NCBI GenBank assembly: GCA_018660965.1
Contig: JABJJH010000191.1
Coordinates: 1-6,402, forward strand
DNA length: 6,402 nucleotides
Source: Rhodospirillaceae bacterium
GTDB lineage: Bacteria > Pseudomonadota > Alphaproteobacteria > UBA8366 > GCA-2717185
Direction: 5' to 3'
Shown here: piece by piece, positions 1-6,301 of the stretch
How the letters are laid out: the number at the start of each line of letters is the position of its first letter
How positions within the stretch are numbered: position 1 is the stretch's first letter
Notes under the pieces: generated by a model
The model's input: only the letters and a program-made list of their open reading frames with translations
The model's database searches: none
What the model was told of the DNA's origin: nothing
Position numbers and translations under genes: made by a program

Positions 1-567
1 AACCGGCCCCGCGCAATTCGCCGCGCTCTTCAGATGATTTTCCAGAATCCCGACGACACCTTGAATCCAAGCCTTCGCATTGGGACGCAATTGCGCCGCG
101 CGATAAAGACGTTGTCGCCCAGCCTGTCCCGACGTCAGGTGAGCGAAAGGATGCTTGAATTGCTGGATGCGGTGCGGCTGCCCGGGCATTTCGCCGGGCT
201 TCGACCCGACGCGCTCTCGGGCGGGCACAAACAACGCGTCGCCATCGCCCGCGCCTTCGCCGGTGCGCCTGATCCCGGCGATTTCAACACGGTCATTGTC
301 GCAGACGAACCGCTTTCCGCGCTTGATGCGTCGGTTTCCGCCGCGATCACATTGTTGTTGAAGTCGCTGCAACGGGAACGCGCGGCGAGTCTGGTTTTGA
401 TCAGCCACGATTTAAACGCGGTGCGGTATCTGGCGGATACCGTGATTGTATTATATGGCGGGAAAATCGTGGAGAGTGGCGCGACGCGGACCGTGTTTTT
501 GTCGCCGCTACATACTTATACGAAGGAACTACTGGCGGCGTCGCGCGGAAAAATTCCAGATTCTTGA
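1..567 (+). CDS. Dipeptide/oligopeptide-type ABC transporter ATP-binding protein, 5'-partial
   Basis: The reading frame is open from base 1 and ends with TGA at 565-567, giving 188 visible residues; the start and the Walker A motif lie outside the window. It energises import of peptides or similar solutes on the cytoplasmic face of an inner-membrane ABC permease. Visible motifs in order are the Q-loop (QMIFQNPDDTLNP, bases 31-69), the ABC signature LSGGHKQR (214-237), Walker B VIVADEP (292-312), the D-loop SALD, and the switch histidine in LISHD (codon 406-408). The stretch ending PLHTYTKELLAA matches the start of the oligopeptide-type C-terminal extension (PxHPYTxxLL), but the protein stops eight residues later, so the usual OppD/DppF tail is short. 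The Q-loop form IFQNPDDTLNP is typical of the second half of tandem fused DppD-DppF-like ATPases, so the full protein may be such a fusion (inference). Oddities are His for Gln in the signature, Leu for Thr after DEP, and a few extra residues (PGDFNT) before Walker B. No permease gene follows. Confidence 0.9.
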   Translation, partial: NRPRAIRRALQMIFQNPDDTLNPSLRIGTQLRRAIKTLSPSLSRRQVSERMLELLDAVRLPGHFAGLRPDALSGGHKQRVAIARAFAGAPDPGDFNTVIVADEPLSALDASVSAAITLLLKSLQRERAASLVLISHDLNAVRYLADTVIVLYGGKIVESGATRTVFLSPLHTYTKELLAASRGKIPDS

Positions 568-662
568 CCTGTGCGCCTGCGTCTGGATGGTGGTGCGGCG
601 TGCGGGTTTTGCCAATTTTGCTTGTTGACGGGGGGGTATTTCTGGGGCCAGTCTAATGTATC

Positions 663-677
663 AAACCGTTGCGGTTT
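663..677. repeat. Short perfect hairpin AAACCG-TTG-CGGTTT
   Basis: Six-base-pair arms flank a three-base loop, 96 bases after the ATPase stop codon. The sequence after the right arm (CCGTATTG) is not U-rich, so an intrinsic terminator is not supported. It could be a small operator or an mRNA 3'-end stem; the function is unknown. Confidence 0.4.
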
Positions 678-855
678 CCGTATTGTCTGCGGGCTGTATA
701 TATTTTTATGGTTGGCGCCAGCACCTTAGAGTGTAAAGCGTGCCGGGTTCCATCGTCTGAATCTGCATTCTGTTCTTGCTTCAACACAAAGGATATTTGC
801 GTACTCCAGCATTAGCTCAATTTATCAACATAAATTTTAATCATCCATTCTTGAG

Positions 856-874
856 AAACCCTAGCGTCGGGTTT
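856..874. repeat. Short hairpin AAACCC-N7-GGGTTT just before a ribosome binding site
   Basis: Six-base-pair arms (856-861 and 869-874) flank the loop TAGCGTC. The right arm runs into a four-T stretch and ends three bases before the GGAAAGA ribosome binding site at 878-884. In mRNA the stem could influence translation of the membrane-protein gene at 892. The stem has only three G-C pairs and four Ts, too little to call it a terminator. Confidence 0.3.
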
Positions 875-877
875 TGC

Positions 878-884
878 GGAAAGA
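878..884 (+). promoter_or_regulatory. Ribosome binding site that favours the ATG at 892
   Basis: GGAAAGA lies seven bases before the ATG at 892-894. An upstream in-frame TTG at 874 has no such site in front of it, and its first codons would overlap this one. The site therefore decides the start of the 275-residue membrane protein. The ATG at 888 is in another frame. Confidence 0.5.
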
Positions 885-891
885 TTTATGC

Positions 892-1719
892 ATGGCGGAT
901 ACGAACGACGGCTCCTGGCCAAAGACATCATCCGGTGCGACCGATTGGGATACGGTGTTCGAGGATCCAGACAATGGTCTGATTTCCGTCATCGCAAAGG
1001 CTGAAACAGTCGATGCTTTGCGACAATCTTCGCTGATCGTCATTCGAGCGTTATTCACCAGAAATAAGGATTCCTTAAATAGAATAAAATATACGACGTT
1101 AATAAACATAACCATTTCAGGTCGAAAAGCGTCCGCCGACCTTGGCGCCATGAAAGCAGCGATTATTCGCTTATTGCGACAGGTAAAGAATGAAAGGGTG
1201 CGCCGGGCGAAACTTTACGGCGCGCGCATAAATGCCGCGGCAAAGAAAAAGCGCAATGCGAGAAAAAACCGGCGGGCGCCGAAAATCCATTTACTGGTTC
1301 ATTTATTCGCCAGCCGACCAATTCGATCGACAATTTTAGCTGTTTTTCTGGCGAGCATTATTATTACGATTGTAATTACGGTCGGGCGTCTGGAACGGAT
1401 TGAGCCTGTCCTATTCAGTCAAACGCTGGGTTCAATCGCAAGGTCCGTCCCCTTGGATATGCCTAATGCGGCCTGGAAAGTTATATCCGTAACAAAGGAC
1501 GGAAATGTCACCATATCCATCGAGGTAATCGTCTCTGATGCGCGCCAGGTGTCGAAGATTAAACGTGAAAGCATCATGGATAGACTGAAGATAATGAAAT
1601 TTGCCTGTCCGGCGGCATCTGCGCAGATAAGGAAATTCGGAAGCGCTGGTGGAAAAGTATGGGTGAACCTCAGAAGTAAGAAAAAGCTCCTCACCGGCGG
1701 AACATGTCATTACCAATGA
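892..1719 (+). CDS. Hypothetical single-pass membrane protein with extracytoplasmic C-terminal domain
   Basis: This is a 275-residue protein that I do not recognise. Residues 1-95 are soluble, mixed helix and strand with no familiar motif. Residues about 99-131 are strongly basic (runs such as KKKRNARKNRR). Residues about 146-165 (STILAVFLASIIITIVITVG) form one clear membrane segment. By the positive-inside rule the N-terminal part is cytoplasmic and the last 110 residues are extracytoplasmic. That C-terminal part has alternating strand-like segments (WKVISVTKDGNVTISIEVIV), a charged helix-like segment, and two cysteines, C239 (FACP) and C272 (GTCH), which could form a disulfide. The layout loosely recalls small secreted domains closed by a C-terminal cysteine pair, but this is not a family assignment. 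Base composition is more AT-rich than the neighbouring genes, with more ATA, AAT and TTA codons, suggesting an accessory or transferred gene. The next gene, 77 bases on, is also exported. Confidence 0.65.
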   Translation: MADTNDGSWPKTSSGATDWDTVFEDPDNGLISVIAKAETVDALRQSSLIVIRALFTRNKDSLNRIKYTTLINITISGRKASADLGAMKAAIIRLLRQVKNERVRRAKLYGARINAAAKKKRNARKNRRAPKIHLLVHLFASRPIRSTILAVFLASIIITIVITVGRLERIEPVLFSQTLGSIARSVPLDMPNAAWKVISVTKDGNVTISIEVIVSDARQVSKIKRESIMDRLKIMKFACPAASAQIRKFGSAGGKVWVNLRSKKKLLTGGTCHYQ

Positions 1720-1796
1720 CCTGATTTCACAGGAATATTTAACCGCACTTGACTGAAACAGTTGCCTTAAATGAAGGCGCAGCGATTTAGTAAAAC
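1720..1796 (+). other. Short gap before the TNase-like gene, weak promoter-like elements only
   Basis: The 77 bases contain a small CCTG-N6-CAGG inverted repeat (1720-1733) directly after the stop codon, and a TTGACT element at 1749-1754 without a good -10 partner at normal spacing. No Shine-Dalgarno sequence is visible before either possible start (1797 or 1812) of the next gene. Whether the TNase-like gene is cotranscribed with the membrane-protein gene cannot be decided. Confidence 0.35.
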
Positions 1797-2285
1797 ATGT
1801 TAATCTTTTTCATGAATAGAATTTCGCAAATATGTGCGGTCGTCGCCTTGGTGGTTTTGAGCCACATAGGGCCAACGCGCGCCGATGCGGTGGGGACGCC
1901 TGTCGTCGTGTCTGGCGATGTTCTGGAAATCGCGGGCCAGCGCGTTCAGCTTTATGGCGTCGATGCGCCGGAACTGGACCAAACCTGCATCGCGGACAGA
2001 CGGCGGTTTAATTGCGGCTATATCGCGAAAACCGCCTTGATGGATCTCGTGGCGGGAACGGAAGTGTCGTGCAAGATCATTATCGATAAACGAACCGACG
2101 CGGCGCAGGCGATCTGCACCGCTGGCGGGTTCGACCTTGGCTCCAACATGGTGCACACGGGCTGGGCGCTCGCGGACCGTCGTTTGAGTGAAAAATATGT
2201 CGAGGTCGAGGACAAGGCGCGCAAGGCCAGCCGCGGCCTGTGGCGCGGTCAGTTCATTCCGCCCTGGGAATGGCGCGCGCGTTAG
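1797..2285 (+). CDS. Secreted thermonuclease (SNase/TNase)-fold protein, catalytic arginines apparently lost
   Basis: The 162-residue frame starts at ATG 1797; an internal ATG at 1812 (M6) would give a more typical signal peptide. Residues 6-31 form the signal: MNR, a hydrophobic core ICAVVALVVLSHIG, and a cleavage site near TRADA-VG, so the product is exported. The mature part follows the SNase plan: strand VVVSGDVLEIAGQRVQLYGVDAPE (36-59), a helix, the GG-DL-MV-GWALA core (110-126), and the C-terminal GLWRGQFIPPWEW typical of proteobacterial members. Cysteines 64, 73, 92 and 107 fit the usual two disulfides. Against S. aureus nuclease the metal ligands D21 and D40 (D41, D56 here) and E43 (E59) are present. 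However, D19 becomes S39, T22 becomes V42, R35 becomes Q51, and the YGR segment carrying R87 is replaced by TDA. This argues for binding or structure rather than hydrolysis. The fold call is firm; inactivity is inference from alignment by eye. The stop codon lies in the repeat at 2282. Confidence 0.85.
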   Translation: MLIFFMNRISQICAVVALVVLSHIGPTRADAVGTPVVVSGDVLEIAGQRVQLYGVDAPELDQTCIADRRRFNCGYIAKTALMDLVAGTEVSCKIIIDKRTDAAQAICTAGGFDLGSNMVHTGWALADRRLSEKYVEVEDKARKASRGLWRGQFIPPWEWRAR

Positions 2286-2347
2286 AGCAAATCGTGATTA
2301 ATCGGAATCACCAAAGGTGTTCCGGTAAACACGCGAATTTGCTCTAA
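2282..2347. repeat. Imperfect 66-bp palindromic intergenic repeat with perfect 11-bp ends
   Basis: The outer arms TTAGAGCAAAT (2282-2292) and ATTTGCTCTAA (2337-2347) are perfect inverted copies. The centre is a second good stem, CGGAATCACC-AAA-GGTGTTCCG (2303-2324), with one bulged T. The arms between are partly complementary. The element resembles the GAGCAAAT palindromes scattered between alphaproteobacterial genes (from general knowledge, not a search). It lies between convergent genes, overlaps the stop codon of the TNase-like gene, and could end or stabilise transcripts from either side. No target-site duplication is visible, so mobility is unproven. Confidence 0.8.
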
Positions 2348-2368
2348 ATTCATAAAGATAGAGCAAAT
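2337..2368. repeat. Alternative 10-bp hairpin formed with a third arm copy
   Basis: A third copy of the arm, TAGAGCAAATC at 2359-2369, is a direct repeat of 2283-2293. It pairs perfectly with ATTTGCTCTA at 2337-2346 across a 12-base loop. The middle arm can therefore pair either with the left arm (large palindrome) or with this right arm. The right arm ends eight bases before the TAA stop (2377-2379) of the minus-strand 530-residue gene, so in that transcript the hairpin is at the immediate 3' end. No U-run follows on either strand, so a classical terminator is not claimed. Confidence 0.65.
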
Positions 2369-2376
2369 CCAAGACT

Positions 2377-3969
2377 TTAATCGGCGGCGTTCGCGGCGCT
2401 GGCCGCACCTTCCCCGAAATAGCGGTGATACATGTCGTAGCAGTCGGTCGCGAGCGTGCGTTTCTTGTAGAACGACAGGTAATGCGCCCAGAACTCGAAC
2501 AGGATGTCCTTGCGCGCCGCGCTGGCGGTGTTGAACTGATATTCCTCAATCACCGTGCAGGCGTTGCGGAAAATATGGGCGTCGCCCTGATACTTGCCCG
2601 CGCAATGGGCCAGCATTCGGATCAGGTCGTCGCGTGCGCCTTTCTTTTCCGGGGCATGACGACCGTTCCAGCATCGCACCAGCGCCACGGCGCGTGACGG
2701 GTCTTGATCGCCGATGGCTGTCTCCAGTTCATCCAACAGGTTTTCGGTGGCGATCCCTTCGGCCCAAACGCGGCACACTTCCGGGTCAGGCTTGGTCACG
2801 CCCGGCAAATCGGGATAGGAGTCGATTTCGTGAATGGTGTCGGTGACGAACCAGGCGGATAGATAGATCGCCTTGGCCTGATGCTTGTTGCGGAAATTCC
2901 GCAGCCAGTAATTCACGACATTGGCGTAGTCGAAGCTGTGCATCGGCACCGTATAGGCGATGGGCGAGCGCAGACGGGTCACCGAATGGGTCGCGTGCGC
3001 AATGCTGATGACATCGGCGATGTTCTGCGGCGCCTTGCCCTGTTTCAGGAGTTGGTTGATGGCGTTGGTGACGGCTTCGGGATTACCGGCCGTAATCAGA
3101 TTGCCTAACGCGTCTTGTTCTTCCTCGGACAGGGGGGCCGTATTGTTCTCCATCAGGTCGAACTGCGCGCCCTTGAAGTGCAAATTCAACCAGAAACAGG
3201 CGTGGTCGTAGAGCGAATGGAAGATTGGCGTGTTGCAGACGTCCGGCACCGCCATATAGAAAAACGGCTTTGCCCGGTCCCAGCCAACCCAGTCGGCGAG
3301 GTCGAACATGGCGCGGGCGCGGATGGCCTTGTGACCGATATGGCGCACGCGACGGAAGGAATTGTATTCCTGTTGATCGATAATCGAGGCGAACAGCAGC
3401 GTGTCCTGCAGGCGCTTGCGCTGGTCCGGTTCGGCGGCGAGGCCGAGGAAAATTCGGTAGCTGGTCACCTTGTCGCCTTGGGTCAGGGCGCGGAACAGGG
3501 CGTCGAACCGTTCATCGACGGTCCCTTCGACCAAGGGTTCCTGATCTTCGAAATGGCAATTCAGTTCATGGCCGATATCTTCTTCAGCGCATTGTTCCTG
3601 TTCGCGCGCGTAGTGTCCGGGAAAGCCGCATTCAAGCTGCGACCAGACATCAAGCCCCTGAGGGATGTAGTACATGCCCTGCACGATGCCGAGGTTCTTC
3701 TCGACGTCTGAAAGCCAGGGCGACAGATGCATGCCCGCGCGAATGCCGAGCAACGTGTGGTCATAATTGACGTTGCGGAATTCACCGTTTTCCAACAGCT
3801 TTTCATGCGATGGCACATGGAGATACGGGGCGGCGGTGCTCATGGCGTGCAGCGCCAGATCGGGGATCGCATGACCCGCGCGCGCAAGTTGGCAGAAATT
3901 CTCCGTCGCTTCGTGAAATTTTCCGTCGAGAATCAGCGCGTCCATTTGGGCAAGAGACGTGGCCGACAT
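2377..3969 (-). CDS. Unrecognised 530-residue His/Cys-rich soluble protein, last gene of the operon
   Basis: I cannot name this protein. The ATG at 3969 has a strong ribosome binding site seven bases upstream. There is no signal peptide or membrane segment, so it should be cytoplasmic. It looks mostly helical, rich in aromatic residues, with 11 cysteines and many histidines in notable patterns: LHAMSTAAPYLHVPSHEK (40-57), YDHTLLGIRAGMH (69-81), RHIGHKAI (209-216), FHSLYDHACFWLNLH (250-264), AHATH (324-328) and MHSFDYAN (343-350). The GHKAI segment followed by ADWVGWDRAKPF, and the NYDHTLL segment, faintly recall the histidine-bearing helices of questin-oxidase-like (DUF4243) and some Rieske-associated proteins. 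This is a hint only. The clustered histidines could bind metal or heme. It follows the dioxygenase gene by 83 bases with no terminator between, which suggests a role in the same pathway. Codon bias is normal for the region, so the gene is real. Confidence 0.85.
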   Translation of the reverse strand: MSATSLAQMDALILDGKFHEATENFCQLARAGHAIPDLALHAMSTAAPYLHVPSHEKLLENGEFRNVNYDHTLLGIRAGMHLSPWLSDVEKNLGIVQGMYYIPQGLDVWSQLECGFPGHYAREQEQCAEEDIGHELNCHFEDQEPLVEGTVDERFDALFRALTQGDKVTSYRIFLGLAAEPDQRKRLQDTLLFASIIDQQEYNSFRRVRHIGHKAIRARAMFDLADWVGWDRAKPFFYMAVPDVCNTPIFHSLYDHACFWLNLHFKGAQFDLMENNTAPLSEEEQDALGNLITAGNPEAVTNAINQLLKQGKAPQNIADVISIAHATHSVTRLRSPIAYTVPMHSFDYANVVNYWLRNFRNKHQAKAIYLSAWFVTDTIHEIDSYPDLPGVTKPDPEVCRVWAEGIATENLLDELETAIGDQDPSRAVALVRCWNGRHAPEKKGARDDLIRMLAHCAGKYQGDAHIFRNACTVIEEYQFNTASAARKDILFEFWAHYLSFYKKRTLATDCYDMYHRYFGEGAASAANAAD

Positions 3970-3974
3970 GGGCT

Positions 3975-3984
3975 TCCCTCCTCT
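3975..3984 (-). promoter_or_regulatory. Strong Shine-Dalgarno site of the 530-residue gene
   Basis: On the minus strand this reads AGAGGAGGGA, with GGAGG (3977-3981) seven bases before the ATG at 3969. It fixes the start of the unrecognised gene and shows that it is translated independently of the upstream dioxygenase gene. Confidence 0.75.
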
Positions 3985-4052
3985 GGTTTATTCGCCTGAA
4001 CTGAAATCTTACAGGTCCGGGGGAAAAGCGGAGGATGGCATGTTGTCGCGGC

Positions 4053-4940
4053 TTAAAACGGCGCGTCGCCCTCGATCGTGCATCGCTGCATCAACCGGCG
4101 CAGGGGCGGGGCGTAGTCGAACGCGGCCTTGTGCTGAACGGCGCAATTATCCCACATCAACACATCGCCGACCCGCCACTGGTGTTGGTAATTGAAATCG
4201 GACCGAATGATGTGCTCGAACAGAAATGCGAGCAACTCGTCGCTTTCCGCCTTGGGAAGGTCGAGGATGGCGTTGGTGTAGCCGTCGCAAATATACAGAC
4301 ATTTCCGGCCCGTCTTCGGATGGGTCCGGACGACGGGGTGAATAGCGTCGGGCGGGTATTTTTCCAGTTCCGCGTCGCTTAACAGGGGGCGGGCGTTGAA
4401 TTCCCGCGCCTTTCGGTTCCACATGGTCCGGTAGCTGTTCGACGCGCGCAACCCGTCCAGGCGTTGTTTCAGGTCGTCGGACAGGGCGTCATACGCCGCA
4501 GCGGTTCCCGCGAACGACGTGGCGCCATAGGTGACGCCGTCCTTGCTCGGAATCTCCAGGGCGTTCAACACCGTCAGTTTGCTGGGGTTTTCCAGATAGC
4601 ACAGGTCGGAATGCCAATACCGGCCCGCATCGTGCGACCCGAGAGGCTTGCCGTCCTTCGTGACGTTGGAAATCCAGCCCACTTCGGGCGTCCCATCGTT
4701 GTTGGCGTCGTGGCGAACATTCACTTGCGGGCGCCCGAAGCGGCGTGAGAAATCGGCAAGCGCCGTCGCCGTTAAATCCTGATCGCGGATCACGACGACC
4801 GCATAGCGGTCGATGGCGTCGTCGATGGTCTGAAAATCCGCATCATCCAGGGGCATTGAAACATCGGCCCCGGTAATCTCCGCCCCGATGGGGCCGTCGG
4901 CCGCCTTGATTTTGAGCGTAGGAATTTTGAACGTGGACAT
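4053..4940 (-). CDS. TauD/TfdA-family Fe(II)/2-oxoglutarate-dependent dioxygenase
   Basis: This 295-residue cytoplasmic enzyme is close to the usual family length. Members couple oxidative decarboxylation of 2-oxoglutarate to hydroxylation of a substrate, often releasing sulfite or another leaving group from sulfonates, sulfates or aryloxy acids. The N-terminal GPIGAEITGADVS is the family's opening motif. The iron facial triad is visible as H110 and D112 in RYWHSDLCY and H270 in DNCAVQHKAAFDY. The 2-oxoglutarate-binding arginine is R286 in RRLMQRCTIEGD, matching R270 of E. coli TauD. The spacing H270 to R286 is one residue longer than in TauD, and the His before that Arg in TauD is Gln here, so taurine is not assumed as substrate. 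The start has GGGAGAA seven bases upstream (minus strand of 4946-4952). It sits 48 bases after the MFS gene and 83 before the 530-residue gene, on the same strand. Family is certain; substrate is unknown. Confidence 0.93.
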   Translation of the reverse strand: MSTFKIPTLKIKAADGPIGAEITGADVSMPLDDADFQTIDDAIDRYAVVVIRDQDLTATALADFSRRFGRPQVNVRHDANNDGTPEVGWISNVTKDGKPLGSHDAGRYWHSDLCYLENPSKLTVLNALEIPSKDGVTYGATSFAGTAAAYDALSDDLKQRLDGLRASNSYRTMWNRKAREFNARPLLSDAELEKYPPDAIHPVVRTHPKTGRKCLYICDGYTNAILDLPKAESDELLAFLFEHIIRSDFNYQHQWRVGDVLMWDNCAVQHKAAFDYAPPLRRLMQRCTIEGDAPF

Positions 4941-4988
4941 GCATATTCTCCCGGATTCGTGACGCCTTGAGTGAAATCCTAGCGGACT

Positions 4989-6272
4989 TTACGGGGTGTC
5001 GCCAACGGAATGCGGCGGACGCGCCAGGAACGCCAGCCCGGCGGCGGCGATGGCGAACCCTGCGAACAGACTTAGCGACAGGCTGTAGTCGTTGTGCCAG
5101 TCGCGCAAAACGCCCGCGATAAGGGGTCCCGAGGCCTGGGCCAGAACCTGGACCGGCAAGGTCACGCCGCGAATGGCGCCAAAATTCGCCCGTCCGTAAT
5201 ATTCGGCCCAGATGACCGGCAACAGCGTCAGGATACCGGCGATGCCAAAGCCGAACAGGCTCGTCGCCGCAAACGCCTGCCAGGCGTGATCGACATTCAA
5301 TAAAACAAGCGCGCTCATCGACATGGCGAGCGCGCCGATGCACAAGCCGAGCCGGGCGCTGTAACGTCGCGCGAACAACCCGAACGCCACCCCCGAAACC
5401 GCGCCGACAATGGATTGACTGCTGACCGCGCTGACCGCGACCAGCGGCGATAATCCGCGTTCGACCAGATGGGGAATCTGATGCAGGCTGATTCCCGCCT
5501 GGACGGGAAATATGAACACCGTGAAACCCATGATGAACCACAGGGCGGGCGTTCGCAGGGCTTGCGCGCGTGTGAAGCTCGGCTCGATAATCGGCGCGGC
5601 GGCGTTTTCCGGATCGACGGGGAGCCGCGCCGATTCCGGGTCCGGCGTCAGGCCGATGTCCTCGGGACGGCGCGCGAGCAGCAGCAGGTTCGGCGCGACG
5701 CCGATGGTGAAAACCACGATTGCGATGGTGAGCCACCCATCGCGCCAGTCACCGGCGCTCATCGCCGTGTAGGCGATCACGGGCATCATCGCCAGGCTGA
5801 TGCTGAAGACGACGTTGATATAGGACATCGCCTGCCCGCGCAGGCGCACGAACCACTGCGCCACCGCGCTGGAAATGCCGATATCGAAGGGGCTCGCGAA
5901 CGTCATCCGCGCGATACAAAAGGCGATGTAGAACCAGATCAGGGAATTCGTCTGGGACAGCGCCAAGGCGGCGGTCCCGAGAACCAGGGCTGCGACCGAC
6001 AAGATCATGCCCGACCCGCGCCGGTCCGCCAGGACGCCAATGGCCGGCGCGGTCAACGCCGCCAACAGGCCGCCGAGGGATACCGCGCCGGAAAATTCAG
6101 TTCGCGACCAGCCGAATTCGTCCGACATGGGCGTTACGAAGACCGACAAGGTGGCGACGGCGGCGCCCTGGCGGACGAAGGCGGCGCATCCGGCGCATCC
6201 GACAATGACCCAGCCATAGAAAATCGGCAGCCGTCGCGACAGGTGATATGCCGTTCTCGTCGAGAAATTCAT
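4989..6272 (-). CDS. MFS transporter, monocarboxylate/oxalate-formate-like type, first gene of the operon
   Basis: This 427-residue inner-membrane protein has about 12 hydrophobic segments, the normal MFS size. Family marks are FYGWVIVGCAGCAAF (18-32) at the first segment, EFGWSRTEFSGAV (52-64), motif A as GVLADRRGSG (79-88), the central cytoplasmic loop with RRPEDIGLTPDPE (201-213), and AEYYGRANFGAIRG (356-369). These are typical of the large bacterial group near the monocarboxylate porter and oxalate/formate antiporter families, which mostly move small organic anions. The ATG at 6272 is the first possible start because an in-frame TGA lies 15 bases upstream. No clear Shine-Dalgarno is seen. 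As the promoter-proximal gene before a 2-oxoglutarate dioxygenase, it probably imports the dioxygenase substrate (inference). Confidence 0.9.
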   Translation of the reverse strand: MNFSTRTAYHLSRRLPIFYGWVIVGCAGCAAFVRQGAAVATLSVFVTPMSDEFGWSRTEFSGAVSLGGLLAALTAPAIGVLADRRGSGMILSVAALVLGTAALALSQTNSLIWFYIAFCIARMTFASPFDIGISSAVAQWFVRLRGQAMSYINVVFSISLAMMPVIAYTAMSAGDWRDGWLTIAIVVFTIGVAPNLLLLARRPEDIGLTPDPESARLPVDPENAAAPIIEPSFTRAQALRTPALWFIMGFTVFIFPVQAGISLHQIPHLVERGLSPLVAVSAVSSQSIVGAVSGVAFGLFARRYSARLGLCIGALAMSMSALVLLNVDHAWQAFAATSLFGFGIAGILTLLPVIWAEYYGRANFGAIRGVTLPVQVLAQASGPLIAGVLRDWHNDYSLSLSLFAGFAIAAAGLAFLARPPHSVGDTP

Positions 6273-6301
6273 GGGCCGTGGCGATCAATGTTGAGTCCGC
6301 T

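Larger units (their letters stand above)
568..891. other. Intergenic region with two short hairpins, no gene seen
   Basis: This stretch of about 320 bases separates the ABC ATPase from the membrane-protein gene. It is visibly richer in A and T than the flanking ATPase gene, especially at 691-710 and 815-850, as expected for promoter-bearing DNA. I see no convincing coding frame. Two small perfect inverted repeats are present: AAACCG-TTG-CGGTTT at 663-677 and AAACCC-7 nt-GGGTTT at 856-874. Neither has a proper U-tract, so neither is called a terminator. No clear Rho-independent terminator follows the ATPase stop. A loose sigma-70-like candidate (TTGCGT at 797-802, TTTATC at 821-826, 18-base spacer) could serve the downstream gene, but it is weak. 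Confidence 0.5.

Noticed and set aside
625..657. Sigma-70 promoter TTGACG...TCTAAT
   Set aside because: The spacing of 21 bases is too long, and no better -10 lies at 16-18 bases.
856..875. Rho-independent terminator for the ABC ATPase gene
   Set aside because: The stem has only three G-C pairs and four Ts, and it lies almost 300 bases after the stop and right against the next ribosome binding site.
874..891. TTG start six codons upstream of the ATG for the membrane-protein gene
   Set aside because: The GGAAAGA ribosome binding site lies downstream of this TTG and is correctly spaced for the ATG at 892.
1800..2156. 118-codon minus-strand open frame opposite the TNase-like gene
   Set aside because: It is a shadow of a gene with a convincing signal peptide and SNase motifs.
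2282..2369. Insertion sequence or miniature transposon end
   Set aside because: No transposase and no target-site duplication flank the palindrome, so it is reported only as a repeat.
3115..3711. 198-codon plus-strand open frame inside the 530-residue gene
   Set aside because: It lies wholly antisense to a well-supported gene with a strong ribosome binding site. Its protein has no recognisable motif, and long antisense frames are expected in GC-biased genes.
4843..5736. 297-codon minus-strand open frame overlapping the MFS gene and the dioxygenase start
   Set aside because: The product is an Arg/Ala/Gly/His-rich shadow translation in another frame of two clear genes.
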